The notes under the pieces: generated by a model | The model's input: only the letters and a program-made list of their open reading frames with translations | What the model was told of the DNA's origin: nothing | The model's database searches: none | NCBI GenBank assembly: GCA_036557785.1 | Contig: DATBGZ010000083.1 | Span: 9,833 to 73,832, forward strand | DNA from: DATBGZ01 sp036557785 | GTDB lineage: Bacteria > Actinomycetota > Actinomycetes > Mycobacteriales > Micromonosporaceae | Direction: 5' to 3' | DNA length: 64,000 bases | Program-made: the position numbers and the translations under genes | Shown here: positions 42,774 to 51,870 of the stretch, in pieces | Numbering within the stretch: position 1 is the stretch's first letter | Layout: each line of letters starts with the position of its first letter

Positions 42774-43660
42774 AAGGTGGCGTAGAAGGCGCGCAGGGCA
42801 TCGGTGAGAGCCTTCCCGCCGAGCTCGGCGTCGGGGTTGGGCAACGCCCGCAGCACCAGGTCGACGTCGGTGACGAGCGTCGGCGGACGCGGCGGCAGCG
42901 GCACGGGCGAGACCCAGAACCGGCCCAACGTCTGGCGCAGGTCGGGGCTGGCGAGATCCGCGACCGCGCCGGCGGTGCCGATGCCGGCGACCGGCGGTGC
43001 GGGCCTGGCTGCCTTGCGGGCGCGGCCGGATCCCCCGGGCCGCCGGGTCGGCGGCGTGCCGCGAAGCGCGCGCAGGTTCGCCAGCAGCGTCGCCCGGTCT
43101 CTGCCGCGCCAGTGCAGGATCTCGAACGGGTCGGCGTCGAACGCCTCGGCGAGCAGGTAGAAGGTCGCCGCGATGTGCTTGCACGGAACGGCCGGGTCCG
43201 GGCAGGTGCAGGACATGCGCAGGTCCTGCACCCGGGTGGGGAACAGCGGTGCGCCGGCCGCCGCGAACGCCTCCTCGATCTGCAGCGGCATCTCGCCGGC
43301 GAGCAGGCGGGCCAGGAACAGCGCCTGGGCCGCCATCGCGGCCTCGACCCGCGTCCACACCGCACTGTCGTATGTGGAGAGCCGGACCTCGACGCGGTAC
43401 GGCGTTGGGCGGGAGCCCTGCACGGTCGAGTGCACTGATCCGGGCGTGATCCGCAGGCTCAGCACCTGCCCGGCCCGGGCGTACTGGCGACCACGCCCCA
43501 GCCGCCCACCGAGGCCCGTGAACGACTCGAGCACGGAGATGAACCGCTTCGACCACCACGACTCGCCGATGACGCCGCGGGTGCTCTGCGCCCTGATCCC
43601 GCCCTCGACCCGCACGGGGCGGCCGTACTGGGAGAAGTCGGGGCGTGTGGGCCCGGTCAC
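42764..43660 (-). CDS. SWIM zinc-finger protein partner of the SNF2 helicase
   Basis: A 298-residue protein with a SWIM zinc finger, C-x-C then C-x-H (SCTCPDPAVPCKHIAA, near 148-163). The N-terminal region contains WWSKRFISVLESF and GRQYARAGQVLSLRI, typical of the companion protein to actinobacterial SNF2 helicases. SWIM fingers bind nucleic acid or protein. The GTG overlaps the SNF2 stop (GTGA), so the two proteins are probably made in equal amounts and act together. Confidence 0.88.
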   Translation of the reverse strand: MTGPTRPDFSQYGRPVRVEGGIRAQSTRGVIGESWWSKRFISVLESFTGLGGRLGRGRQYARAGQVLSLRITPGSVHSTVQGSRPTPYRVEVRLSTYDSAVWTRVEAAMAAQALFLARLLAGEMPLQIEEAFAAAGAPLFPTRVQDLRMSCTCPDPAVPCKHIAATFYLLAEAFDADPFEILHWRGRDRATLLANLRALRGTPPTRRPGGSGRARKAARPAPPVAGIGTAGAVADLASPDLRQTLGRFWVSPVPLPPRPPTLVTDVDLVLRALPNPDAELGGKALTDALRAFYATFRP

Positions 43661-46659
43661 TCGACCACCGCCCCGGTCTCGAGCGCGAACAGGTCGCGAA
43701 GCTCCGATGTGGACATCTGCGTGATCCAGCTCTCGCTGCTGCCGACGATCTTCGCGGCGAGACCCCGCTTGTCCCGGATCATGTCGGAGATCTTCTGCTC
43801 CACCGTGCCGGCACAGACGAACTTGCGCACCTGCACGTTGCGGGTCTGCCCGATGCGGAACGCCCGGTCGGTGGCCTGGTCCTCGACCGCGGGGTTCCAC
43901 CAACGGTCGACGTGGACGACGTGGTTCGCCGCGGTGAGGGTCAGCCCCGTGCCACCGGCCTTCAGGGAGAGCACGAACAGGGGTGGCGAGGCCGGGTCGT
44001 CGTCCTGGAACCGCGAGACCATCGCGTCGCGGTCCGCCTTGGCCACGCCGCCATGCAGGAAGAGCACCTCCCGACCGAACCGTGCCGAGAGGTAGCCGCG
44101 CAGCATGCCGCCAAACTCCGCGTACTGCGTGAACAACAGGGCCTTCTCCCCGCCCGCGAGCACCTCATCGAGGATCTCGTCGAGCCGAGCCAGCTTTCCG
44201 GACCGCCCGGCCAGGCGGGTGCCATCGCGCAGCAACTGGGCGGGGTGGTTGCAGACCTGCTTGAGCTTGGTCATGGTGGCCAGGACCAGCCCGCGCCGCT
44301 CCATGCCCTCGCTGCTTTCGATCCGGGTCATCATGTCGTCGAGCACGGCCTGGTAGAGCGAGGCCTGCTCAGCCGTGAGGTTGCAGACCACCTCCATCTC
44401 GATCTTGTCGGGGAGATCGGCGATGATGGACTTGTCGGTCTTCACCCGGCGCAACACGAACGGCCCGGTCAACCGGCGCAGGCGCTGCGCCGCCTCCTCG
44501 TCGCCGCGCCGCTCCACCGGTTCGGCGAAGCGCGTGCGGAACGTAGTTGCCGTACCGAGCAGGCCGGGGTTGGCGAACTCCATGATGGACCACAGATCGG
44601 CGAGTCGGTTCTCCACCGGCGTGCCGGTGACCGCGATCCGGTTCCGCGCCGGCAGTCCCCGCACCGCCACCGCCTGACGGGTGGCCGCGTTCTTGATCGC
44701 CTGAGCCTCGTCGACAACCACCCGCTCCCAGGCGACGCCGGCGAGCGCCGTGGCGTCGCGAGCTGCGAGAGCGTACGTGGTGATCACGAGATCCGCCTCC
44801 GTGACCGCCCGCGCGAAGGCCTTGCCGCGCGCCCGCTCTGCACCATGATGTATGTGGATGCGTAGCTGCGGCGCGAACTTCGCCACCTCCCGCTGCCAGT
44901 TGCCGACCAGCGACATCGGGCAGACGAGCAGCGTCGGTGCACCGGCGCCATGGCGGTGCAGCAGCAGGGCCAGGATCGTGGCCGACTTGCCCAGCCCCAT
45001 ATCGTCGGCGAGGATCGCGCCCATCCCCAGCTGCTCCAGGAAGGCGAGCCAGGCCAGGCCGCGCTCCTGGTACGGGCGCAGCGCCCCGGTGAACCCCGAC
45101 GGCGTGGGCACCGGCTCCAGGCGTCGGTCCACCTCGCCCGCGAGCAGGTCGCCGAGTGGGCCCTCGGCGGTGACGGAGACGACCGGCAACCCGCCCGGCC
45201 CCCCCGCCCGGTCCAGGCCCGCTCGCAACAGGTCGGCCACCGTGATCTGCCCGTGGGTCTGAATCGCCTTCAGCCCGGCCACGAGCCGCTTGGCATCGAG
45301 CTCGACCCACTGCCCCCGCAGCCGTACCAGCGGCGACTTCAGCGTCGTCAGCGCGCGCAGCTCGGCCTCGCTGAGCGGATCGTCGCCGAGCGAGAGCTGC
45401 CATGAGTAGTCCACGAGAGACTGCAGTCCGATGGCGCTGGCCTTCGCCACGGTCGCCGGGGCGGTGGGCGTGGAGGCGGACAGGCGCACGCCCAGCCGGG
45501 CCCGTGGCCGGCTCCACCACCCGGGCAGCAGGACGCCGAAGCCCGCCCCGGCGAGCCGCGGCGCGCCCTGCTGGAGGAACTGATGTGCACCGGTCGCGTC
45601 GAGGTCGAGGCCGGTGGGAGTGGCCGCCCGCAGCGAGTCCTCGAGGTCCGGGTAGAGCCGGCTGGCCCGCCCCAACTCCGCGAGCAGTGTCTCCTGTGGA
45701 TCGTCCAGATAGGACTCCAGCGCGGCCGGGCCCGATCGCCGGCCCGACGCCGACCACGACCAGATGCGGTCCGCGTCGACGCGCAGGCTCGGCTGCTCGG
45801 TCGCCTGGAGGGAGAAGTCCAACCGCCAGCCGTCCGCGTCCTCACTTGCGGGCTCCGTGAGCCGGAAGAACGCCCGGACCCGCCCGGTCACGGCGTCGCG
45901 CTGCCACCCGGAGAGTTGCGTCGACAGGCGTGCCACCTCATCCAGCGTGGCGTCGATGTCACGTCGGGGACCGGCGAGCGCCACCACCCAGCGCGTGGCG
46001 GGTGTCGTGGTCGGCATGGTGCGCCGGCTCGCCGCGATCGCCTGGCGGGCCGCCGCGTCGACGAGGGCATCCAGCGCGGCCGCGACCACGGCCGGCGCCT
46101 CCTGCCCGTCGGCCCGGCCGGAGGAGGGCAGCGCCAGGACGAGGGCCTGAGCCCAGGACGCGTCACTGCCCGTGAGCAGCGGGCGCCAGAGGGCATAGCC
46201 GACGCCGTCACGAATGTCGATGGTCGGCAGCAGGCGTCCCCGACTCGCGAGATCGGCCGCGAAGGCGGCGACGTCGATCAGGTGCCGGGTCGCGGCTCCG
46301 AGCACCGCGTCGCCCGAGGCGTCCAGAGTGGAGAGTCCCGCGAGGACGGCCAGCGCGTCGTCCGGGCCGTACCGCAGCGTGGGCACCCGCCACACCCGCG
46401 CCGACAGCGCGCCCCGCTGCGCCGGCGGCTCCTCGCGAACGAGCTCGGGCGAGTCGACCGGCAACCCGTCCCGGGTGGGCAGGCTCAGCTCGGCCTCGTC
46501 CGGAACGCCGGGTGGATCGGGCTTGAGCACGCTCCCCAGCGCCGCGGCCGCGAACGGGTGCACTCCCGAATCCGGGGCGCTGGGGTCGTGGCGTGGCCGG
46601 TCCGAGTCCTCGCCCCAGAGCAGGAGTGCCTCCCGCCACAGGGCGTGGATCACGATCAC
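43657..46659 (-). CDS. SNF2-family (Swi2/Snf2) ATP-dependent helicase-like protein
   Basis: A 1000-residue protein. Residues 1-500 form the SNF2-associated N-terminal region of bacterial members. The ATPase core has motif I DDMGLGKSAT near 553, motif II VVDEAQAIKN near 648 and TGTPVENRL (motif III). The C-terminal helicase lobe has FTQYAEFGGML, LSLKAGGTGL and RAFRIGQTR. It would translocate on double-stranded DNA. GGAGGG lies 5 nt before the GTG, and a TATGCT box at 46701-46706 may be the promoter. It forms an operon with the SWIM gene. Confidence 0.93.
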   Translation of the reverse strand: MIVIHALWREALLLWGEDSDRPRHDPSAPDSGVHPFAAAALGSVLKPDPPGVPDEAELSLPTRDGLPVDSPELVREEPPAQRGALSARVWRVPTLRYGPDDALAVLAGLSTLDASGDAVLGAATRHLIDVAAFAADLASRGRLLPTIDIRDGVGYALWRPLLTGSDASWAQALVLALPSSGRADGQEAPAVVAAALDALVDAAARQAIAASRRTMPTTTPATRWVVALAGPRRDIDATLDEVARLSTQLSGWQRDAVTGRVRAFFRLTEPASEDADGWRLDFSLQATEQPSLRVDADRIWSWSASGRRSGPAALESYLDDPQETLLAELGRASRLYPDLEDSLRAATPTGLDLDATGAHQFLQQGAPRLAGAGFGVLLPGWWSRPRARLGVRLSASTPTAPATVAKASAIGLQSLVDYSWQLSLGDDPLSEAELRALTTLKSPLVRLRGQWVELDAKRLVAGLKAIQTHGQITVADLLRAGLDRAGGPGGLPVVSVTAEGPLGDLLAGEVDRRLEPVPTPSGFTGALRPYQERGLAWLAFLEQLGMGAILADDMGLGKSATILALLLHRHGAGAPTLLVCPMSLVGNWQREVAKFAPQLRIHIHHGAERARGKAFARAVTEADLVITTYALAARDATALAGVAWERVVVDEAQAIKNAATRQAVAVRGLPARNRIAVTGTPVENRLADLWSIMEFANPGLLGTATTFRTRFAEPVERRGDEEAAQRLRRLTGPFVLRRVKTDKSIIADLPDKIEMEVVCNLTAEQASLYQAVLDDMMTRIESSEGMERRGLVLATMTKLKQVCNHPAQLLRDGTRLAGRSGKLARLDEILDEVLAGGEKALLFTQYAEFGGMLRGYLSARFGREVLFLHGGVAKADRDAMVSRFQDDDPASPPLFVLSLKAGGTGLTLTAANHVVHVDRWWNPAVEDQATDRAFRIGQTRNVQVRKFVCAGTVEQKISDMIRDKRGLAAKIVGSSESWITQMSTSELRDLFALETGAVVE

Positions 46660-46767
46660 GCCAGCCCTCCGCCCGCCCGTCCACGACTACCTTCCGCGCC
46701 AGCATAGGGCGGCAGGCGGACGCCTCCCGGCAGCGCCGCGGGACCGCGGGGCGATCTGCGGTCTCGA

Positions 46768-47667
46768 CTACCGCCCGTACGGCCGGTGCGCTGCCGAGCT
46801 GAGCAGGGGTGCCGGGCTCGGCCGGCGGTTCGCCCGCATGGCCGCGGCGGCGACCTCGCGGCGCGTGCGGCCGATCGTCTCGACCAACGGGCCGACGTCG
46901 ACATGCGCGGTCAGTCCCCGGGTGCCGGCGATCCGCCAGACGCTCGCGAGAAGGGTGTCGGTGCCGACCCAGGCAGCGACCGTGGTGGGCGTTCCGTCGG
47001 CGAGACGGTACCGCAGCGAGATCGGCCGCACGGGCGCGCTGGCGTCGATCGCGGACTGCATCGTGGCGGGGCGGAAGCGGCCTTCGGTCCGACCGCACCA
47101 GGTGCTGCCCTCGGGGAACACGAGGACCGTGTCGCCCCCGCGCAGGCCCGTCGCGATCTCGGCCACGGTCTGCGGGAGTCGGCGCAGCCGGCGCCGGTCG
47201 ATGAACAGCGTCCCCGCCCGGGTGGCGAGGAACCCGATCACCGGCCAGCCCCGCACCTCGGACTTCGCGAGCACCCGCATCGGCTGCACCGCGAGCAGTG
47301 CCGGAATGTCCAACCAGGACAGATGGTTCGACGCCACCAGGGCCGGCCCACCACCGGAGAACGCCCAGCGCCCGCGGGACTCGGCCGAGGTGGCGCCCGT
47401 GACCGTCAGCCGGACCCCGGTCGCGGCCACCACGGCCCGAAACCACGCCCGCACGGCCCGATCCCGGCCGCCCGGGCGCAGGAACGGCACCACCACGGCC
47501 ACGCCGATGCCGGCCCCGAGCACGGTGACGAGCGCCAGCACGCGCCACACCCGCACCGGCAGCGCGACCCGTGGCAGGGTCGCGTGCCGGGGCAGGCACC
47601 CCCGTCCGCACGGCGAGGTCGGGGCGTAGCTGTTCGCCGGCCGCGTCCCGTGCACCACCTGGGTCAT
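46768..47667 (-). CDS. 1-acyl-sn-glycerol-3-phosphate acyltransferase family protein (OlsA-like)
   Basis: A 299-residue PlsC-type membrane acyltransferase. One membrane helix (VWRVLALVTVLGAGIGVAVV, about 38-57) precedes the catalytic H-x4-D (NHLSWLD, near 117) and the acyl-acceptor motif FPEGS near 189. The start overlaps the end of the GNAT acyltransferase gene as ATGA. That pairing matches OlsB-OlsA of ornithine-lipid synthesis, where OlsA adds the second acyl chain to lyso-ornithine lipid; phosphatidate synthesis is the alternative. Confidence 0.85.
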   Translation of the reverse strand: MTQVVHGTRPANSYAPTSPCGRGCLPRHATLPRVALPVRVWRVLALVTVLGAGIGVAVVVPFLRPGGRDRAVRAWFRAVVAATGVRLTVTGATSAESRGRWAFSGGGPALVASNHLSWLDIPALLAVQPMRVLAKSEVRGWPVIGFLATRAGTLFIDRRRLRRLPQTVAEIATGLRGGDTVLVFPEGSTWCGRTEGRFRPATMQSAIDASAPVRPISLRYRLADGTPTTVAAWVGTDTLLASVWRIAGTRGLTAHVDVGPLVETIGRTRREVAAAAMRANRRPSPAPLLSSAAHRPYGR

Positions 47668-48464
47668 GACCGCGGACCGGCCACAGGAGACGTCTCGCCG
47701 AGGAAGTGCCGCAGGTAGCGGGAGTCGATCCGGTCCAGGCTCAGCAGCACGAAGAAGTCGGCCACGTTGAAGTCCGGGTCGTGCCCGGGCTCGCCGCCGA
47801 TCCAGGCCCCCAGGCGCAGGTAGCCACGCAGCAGGGGTGGCATCGCCGCGAGCTGCTCCGCGCGGTCGGCCGTGGGTGCCGCAGGCAGTGGGTAGGGCAG
47901 GCGCGGGGCGACCCGCAGGCGCGGCGGGGCGAGATGCCGCTGCTGAGCCACTGCCCATACGCACGCGGCCGTATCGCCGCCGTCGGCGAGCGGGACGGAG
48001 GCGCAGCCGGCGAGCCACCGGTACCCGTGCAGATGCAGGTACCGGGCGATGCCCGCCCACATGAGGTTGATCACGGCGCCGGTACGGTGCTCGGGGTGCA
48101 CGCAGGAGCGGCCCGCCTCGACGATCGCCCCGCGCAGGTCGGCCAGGCTGGCGAGGTCGAACTCCGCGTCCGAGTACAGCCGGCCGATCTCGCGCGAGCG
48201 CTGGGGCAGGAGCATCCGGTAGGTGCCGACCACCTCGCCCGTGCTCTCGTCGCGGGTGACCAGGTGGTCGCAGTAGGCGTCGAACTCGTCGATGTCAAGG
48301 CCGGCGACGCTCGTGTGCAGGCGTGCCCCCATCTCCTCGGCGAAGACGAGGTGCCGCAGGCGTTGCGCGGCCGCGACCTCGCCCGGCGTGCCGGCGATGA
48401 GAATGCTGTAGCTGGGCGTGGCGGCCACTGCCGTGGTGGTGGCGAGGATCCGGGATTCTGCCAT
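47664..48464 (-). CDS. GNAT-fold N-acyltransferase (OlsB/hemolysin-like)
   Basis: A 266-residue protein of the Acetyltransf_5/OlsB group. Family landmarks are RLRHLVFAEEMGA near 36, DEFDAYCDHLVTRD near 59, GTYRMLLP near 80, EAGRSCVHPEHR near 116 and a C-terminal NVADFFVLLSLDRI. OlsB transfers a 3-hydroxyacyl group from ACP to ornithine. The coupled downstream PlsC-type gene supports ornithine-lipid synthesis. Related proteins acylate other amines, so the substrate is inferred. Confidence 0.83.
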   Translation of the reverse strand: MAESRILATTTAVAATPSYSILIAGTPGEVAAAQRLRHLVFAEEMGARLHTSVAGLDIDEFDAYCDHLVTRDESTGEVVGTYRMLLPQRSREIGRLYSDAEFDLASLADLRGAIVEAGRSCVHPEHRTGAVINLMWAGIARYLHLHGYRWLAGCASVPLADGGDTAACVWAVAQQRHLAPPRLRVAPRLPYPLPAAPTADRAEQLAAMPPLLRGYLRLGAWIGGEPGHDPDFNVADFFVLLSLDRIDSRYLRHFLGETSPVAGPRS

Positions 48465-48578
48465 GGGTGCACATGTAGTGCTCCCGCGTGCCCTGTCGGT
48501 GGCGTGATTGTGGGTGTCAGGTGTCGATCATGTGAACTTGAGCCGACGACACCACACTGGGCTCACCTGACCCTCCGG

Positions 48579-48584
48579 TACGGT
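48579..48584 (+). promoter_or_regulatory. -10 box (TACGGT) for GH1 gene
   Basis: TACGGT ends 8 nt before the GTG at 48593; no Shine-Dalgarno. GGTGTCG (48520-48526) and CGACACC (48547-48553) form a wide dyad in the same divergent gap and could bind a regulator. Confidence 0.35.
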
Positions 48585-48592
48585 CTCGGGTT

Positions 48593-49924
48593 GTGGACGG
48601 CTTCCCTTCCGGGTTCGTGTGGGGCACGGCGACCGCGGCCTACCAGATCGAGGGTGCCGTCGCCGAGGACGGACGGGGCCCGTCCATCTGGGATACCTTC
48701 AGCCACACCCCCGGCCGGGTCGCCGACGGCAGCACCGGCGACATCGCCTGCGACCACTACCACCGGTGGCGCGAGGATCTCGACCTCGTCGCGGGCCTCG
48801 GTACCGACGCCTACCGCCTGTCGGTGGCGTGGTCCCGCGTCCTTCCCGAAGGATCGGGCCGGGTCGAGCAGCGCGGGCTGGACTTCTACCGCCGGCTCCT
48901 CGACGGTCTGCGGCAGCGGGGCATCACGCCGTACGTCACGCTCTACCACTGGGACCTGCCACAGTCCCTTGAGGACGGTGGCGGGTGGCGGGTGCGGGAT
49001 ACGGCGCTGCGCTTCGCGGAGTACGCGGCCGTGGTGGCCGACGCGCTCGCACCGTTCGAGCCGACCTGGATCACGCTGAACGAGCCGTACTGCTCGGCGA
49101 TCGTCGGGTATGCCCAGGGTCGGCACGCGCCGGGCGCGCACGAAGGCCATGGCGCGCTCGCCGCCGCCCACCACCTGCTGCTCGCGCACGGCCTGGCGGT
49201 CGACGTGCTGCGCCCGTACGGCTTGCCGATCGGGGTGACCTTGAACCTCTCGCCCGCCGTGGCGCTGTCCACATCGGAGGATGACCTCGCCGCCGCCCGC
49301 CGCCAGGATCTGCTGAACAACCGGCTCTTCCTGCACCCGCTGCTCGCCGGCGCGTACCCGGACGACTACGACGACGTCTGGGGGTCGTTGACCGACCGGG
49401 CCTTCGTCCGGGACGGCGACCACGCGACGATCGCGACACCGATCGATCTATTGGGGGTGAACTACTACTTCCGTATCCATGTGCGTGCGGGCAGCCTGCG
49501 TACCGGCGAGACCGCGTTCGACATCGGCGTGGTCACGCGGCCGCCTGAGGGTCCGGCGCGGACGATGCTCGACTGGCCCGTCGAACCGTCCGGGCTCTAC
49601 GACACCTTGGTCGGGCTTCGCTCGGCGTACCCCACGCTGCCACCGATCTACATCACCGAGAACGGGTGCGCCTACCCCGACCGCGCCGGCGAGCCCGATG
49701 AGGCTCGGATCGGGTTCGTCGCCGAGCACCTCGCCGCGGTGCGCCGGGCCATGGCCGATGGCGTCGACGTGCGCGGGTATTTCTACTGGTCGCTGTTGGA
49801 CAACTTCGAGTGGGCGCGGGGCTACAACCCCCGGTTCGGCCTGGTGCACGTCGACTACGCGACCCAGGTCCGCACGCCCAAGGCCAGCTACCACTGGCTG
49901 CGGGCTCAGCTCACCGTCGGATGA
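48593..49924 (+). CDS. Beta-glucosidase, glycoside hydrolase family 1
   Basis: A 443-residue cytosolic TIM-barrel glycosidase with no signal peptide. The acid/base Glu is in TLNEPYC near 164 and the nucleophile Glu in YITENGCAY near 352. The N-terminal GFVWGTATAAYQIEGA and SIWDTF signatures are complete. It hydrolyses beta-glucosides, probably imported cellobiose or plant glycosides. No transporter or LacI regulator is adjacent. Confidence 0.95.
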   Translation: MDGFPSGFVWGTATAAYQIEGAVAEDGRGPSIWDTFSHTPGRVADGSTGDIACDHYHRWREDLDLVAGLGTDAYRLSVAWSRVLPEGSGRVEQRGLDFYRRLLDGLRQRGITPYVTLYHWDLPQSLEDGGGWRVRDTALRFAEYAAVVADALAPFEPTWITLNEPYCSAIVGYAQGRHAPGAHEGHGALAAAHHLLLAHGLAVDVLRPYGLPIGVTLNLSPAVALSTSEDDLAAARRQDLLNNRLFLHPLLAGAYPDDYDDVWGSLTDRAFVRDGDHATIATPIDLLGVNYYFRIHVRAGSLRTGETAFDIGVVTRPPEGPARTMLDWPVEPSGLYDTLVGLRSAYPTLPPIYITENGCAYPDRAGEPDEARIGFVAEHLAAVRRAMADGVDVRGYFYWSLLDNFEWARGYNPRFGLVHVDYATQVRTPKASYHWLRAQLTVG

Positions 49925-50060
49925 TCCGCGGCCAGCCGCCACGTCCACGCCACGTACGCGCCGGGCGCCTGCCACTGTGGCGATGGGGTACATTGTCGCA
50001 CTGGTGCGCCGGGAAGTCTGGTCGGCAGGTAAGTCTGGTGTTGTCGACCGGAGGTTGGGG

Positions 50061-50507
50061 ATGCGCGCACGCGATCTCGTCACTGTCTGCCGGGCCGTCC
50101 GGCTCGATACGCCCGCACTGGACGCGGCACGGCTGCTCGCCCGGGACGAGCTGCCGGGCCTCGTTGTGGTGGACGACCACGGCGTCCCACGGACCGTCCT
50201 CGCCGGGACCCAGGTGCTGCGTCTGGCGGTTCCCGGCTACATCCAGGACGATCCGACGCTCGCCCGCGTCGTTGACGAGGCGAGCGCCGACGTGTTCCTG
50301 CGCGAGCTCGGTGATCGCACCGTCGCGCAATGCCTGCCTGACCGACCGCATGAGCTCGCGGTCGTGTCCCCCGACGCGACAGCGCTGGAGGTCGCGGCGC
50401 TCATGGCCAGCAGCCGGACACCCCTGGTTGCGGTGGTCGATCCGGAGCGGGGCCTGGTCGGGGCGGTCACCCTTGCCACCCTGATGAGCCGGATCGTGCC
50501 GACGTGA
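50061..50507 (+). CDS. CBS-domain protein
   Basis: A 148-residue protein made of two CBS motifs (about 5-60 and 85-145; SSRTPLVAVVDPERGLVGAV in the second). CBS pairs bind adenosine nucleotides and regulate partners. The gene precedes an ArsB/NhaD-type permease by 73 bp on the same strand, so it may regulate that transporter. GGAGG is 6 nt before the ATG. A possible -10 TACATT stands at 49989-49994. Confidence 0.88.
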   Translation: MRARDLVTVCRAVRLDTPALDAARLLARDELPGLVVVDDHGVPRTVLAGTQVLRLAVPGYIQDDPTLARVVDEASADVFLRELGDRTVAQCLPDRPHELAVVSPDATALEVAALMASSRTPLVAVVDPERGLVGAVTLATLMSRIVPT

Positions 50508-50580
50508 GCGGGCGTCAGCGGGTCAGCCGTCCGGCTCAGCGCGGTCGTGTCGCAGGCCCGGCTGCGTTACGAGGACGCTC

Positions 50581-51870
50581 ATGAGCGTCCATGCCTGGGC
50601 ATCGATCGCTGTCTTTGTAGCGGCGTACGTCCTCATCGCAACCGAGTGGGTGCACCGGGTCAAGGCCGCGGTCGGCGGGGCGCTGGTGCTGCTCCTGATC
50701 GGCGCGACCGACAGCGCGCACGCCTTCTTCTCCCCGGAGGCGGGCATCGACTGGGGCGTCATCTTCCTGCTCATCGGCATGATGCTGATCGTCGGCGTGC
50801 TGCGCCGGACCGGGCTGTTCGAGTACCTCGCGATCTGGGCGGCCAAGCGCGCCCGAGGCCGGCCGTTCCGGCTCATGGTGATGCTCGCTGTGTCCACCGC
50901 GTTGGCATCGACGCTGCTGAACAACGTGACCACGGTGCTGCTCGTGGCCCCGGTCACCTTCCTGGTCTGTGAGCGGCTGGGCGTCACACCCGTGCCCTTT
51001 CTGTTGGCCGAGGTGATGGCCTCTAACATCGGTGGGGTGGCCACGCTCGTGGGCGACCCGCCGAACATCATCATCGCGAGCAGGGGCGGCCTGTCCTTCA
51101 ACGACTTCGTCGTGCACCTCGCGCCGCTCGTCGTCGCGCTCATGGCGGTCTTCATCGGTCTGTGCCGGGTGATGTTCCGCTCCGCCCTCGGCTACGACGA
51201 CAAGAGGGCGACGGCCATCATGGCCCTGCGCGAACGCGACGCCATCGTGGACCGGCGACTGCTCGTGGTATCGCTCGCCATCCTCGCGGTCGTGCTGGTC
51301 GGTTTCGTGGTCCCCGTCGTGGCGCCGGCCGTTGTGGCGATCGCCGGCGGCCTCGTGCTGCTCGCGGTGTCCGGTCTGGACGCCGCGGAGGTGGCCAAGG
51401 ACGTCGAGTGGCCCACTCTGCTCTTCTTCGCCGGGCTCTTCGTGATGGTCGGGGCACTGGTGACGACCGGGGTGATCGACCGGATGTCGCGGGCGGCGAC
51501 CGAGGCGGTGGGTGGGCACCCATTCGCGGCGACCATGGTCCTGCTCTGGGCCTCGGCGGCGCTGTCGGCCATCGTGGACAACATTCCGTACGTCGCGACG
51601 ATGGCACCGATCGTCTCCGAGCTCGTGCACGCGGGTGGCGATACCCCGGCCACGCACGTGCTGTGGTGGGCGCTCGCGCTCGGTGCCGGGCTTGGCGGCA
51701 ACGCCACCGCGATCGGTGCCTCGGCGAACGTCGTCATGCTGGGACTCGCGGAGCGGGCGGGCCGGCGGATCTCGTTCTGGGAGTTCACCGGGTACGGCGT
51801 CGTGGTGACGGTGGTGACCGTCGCGGTCTGCGTGCCGTACCTCTGGGTGCGCTACTTCGTCCTGGCGTGA
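50581..51870 (+). CDS. ArsB/NhaD (ion transporter superfamily) permease
   Basis: A 429-residue, 10-12 helix membrane transporter. The two re-entrant signature stretches are ASTLLNNVTTVLLVAPV near 105 and ASNIGGVATLVGDPPNIII near 145, with the symmetry-related SAIVDNIPYVATMAP and GGNATAIGASANVVMLG in the second half. This identifies the arsenite/Na+-H+ antiporter/citrate group; the substrate is unknown and no ars genes are adjacent. Its 3' end overlaps polX tail-to-tail by 19 bp. Confidence 0.88.
   Translation: MSVHAWASIAVFVAAYVLIATEWVHRVKAAVGGALVLLLIGATDSAHAFFSPEAGIDWGVIFLLIGMMLIVGVLRRTGLFEYLAIWAAKRARGRPFRLMVMLAVSTALASTLLNNVTTVLLVAPVTFLVCERLGVTPVPFLLAEVMASNIGGVATLVGDPPNIIIASRGGLSFNDFVVHLAPLVVALMAVFIGLCRVMFRSALGYDDKRATAIMALRERDAIVDRRLLVVSLAILAVVLVGFVVPVVAPAVVAIAGGLVLLAVSGLDAAEVAKDVEWPTLLFFAGLFVMVGALVTTGVIDRMSRAATEAVGGHPFAATMVLLWASAALSAIVDNIPYVATMAPIVSELVHAGGDTPATHVLWWALALGAGLGGNATAIGASANVVMLGLAERAGRRISFWEFTGYGVVVTVVTVAVCVPYLWVRYFVLA

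Noticed and set aside
48520..48553. Wide dyad GGTGTCG...CGACACC as a LacI operator for the GH1 gene
   Set aside because: The 20-bp spacer is too long for a LacI site and no LacI gene is near; mentioned only as a weak possibility.
50581..51870. Arsenite efflux pump
   Set aside because: Belongs to the ArsB/NhaD superfamily, but no arsenic regulator or reductase is adjacent, so the substrate was left open.
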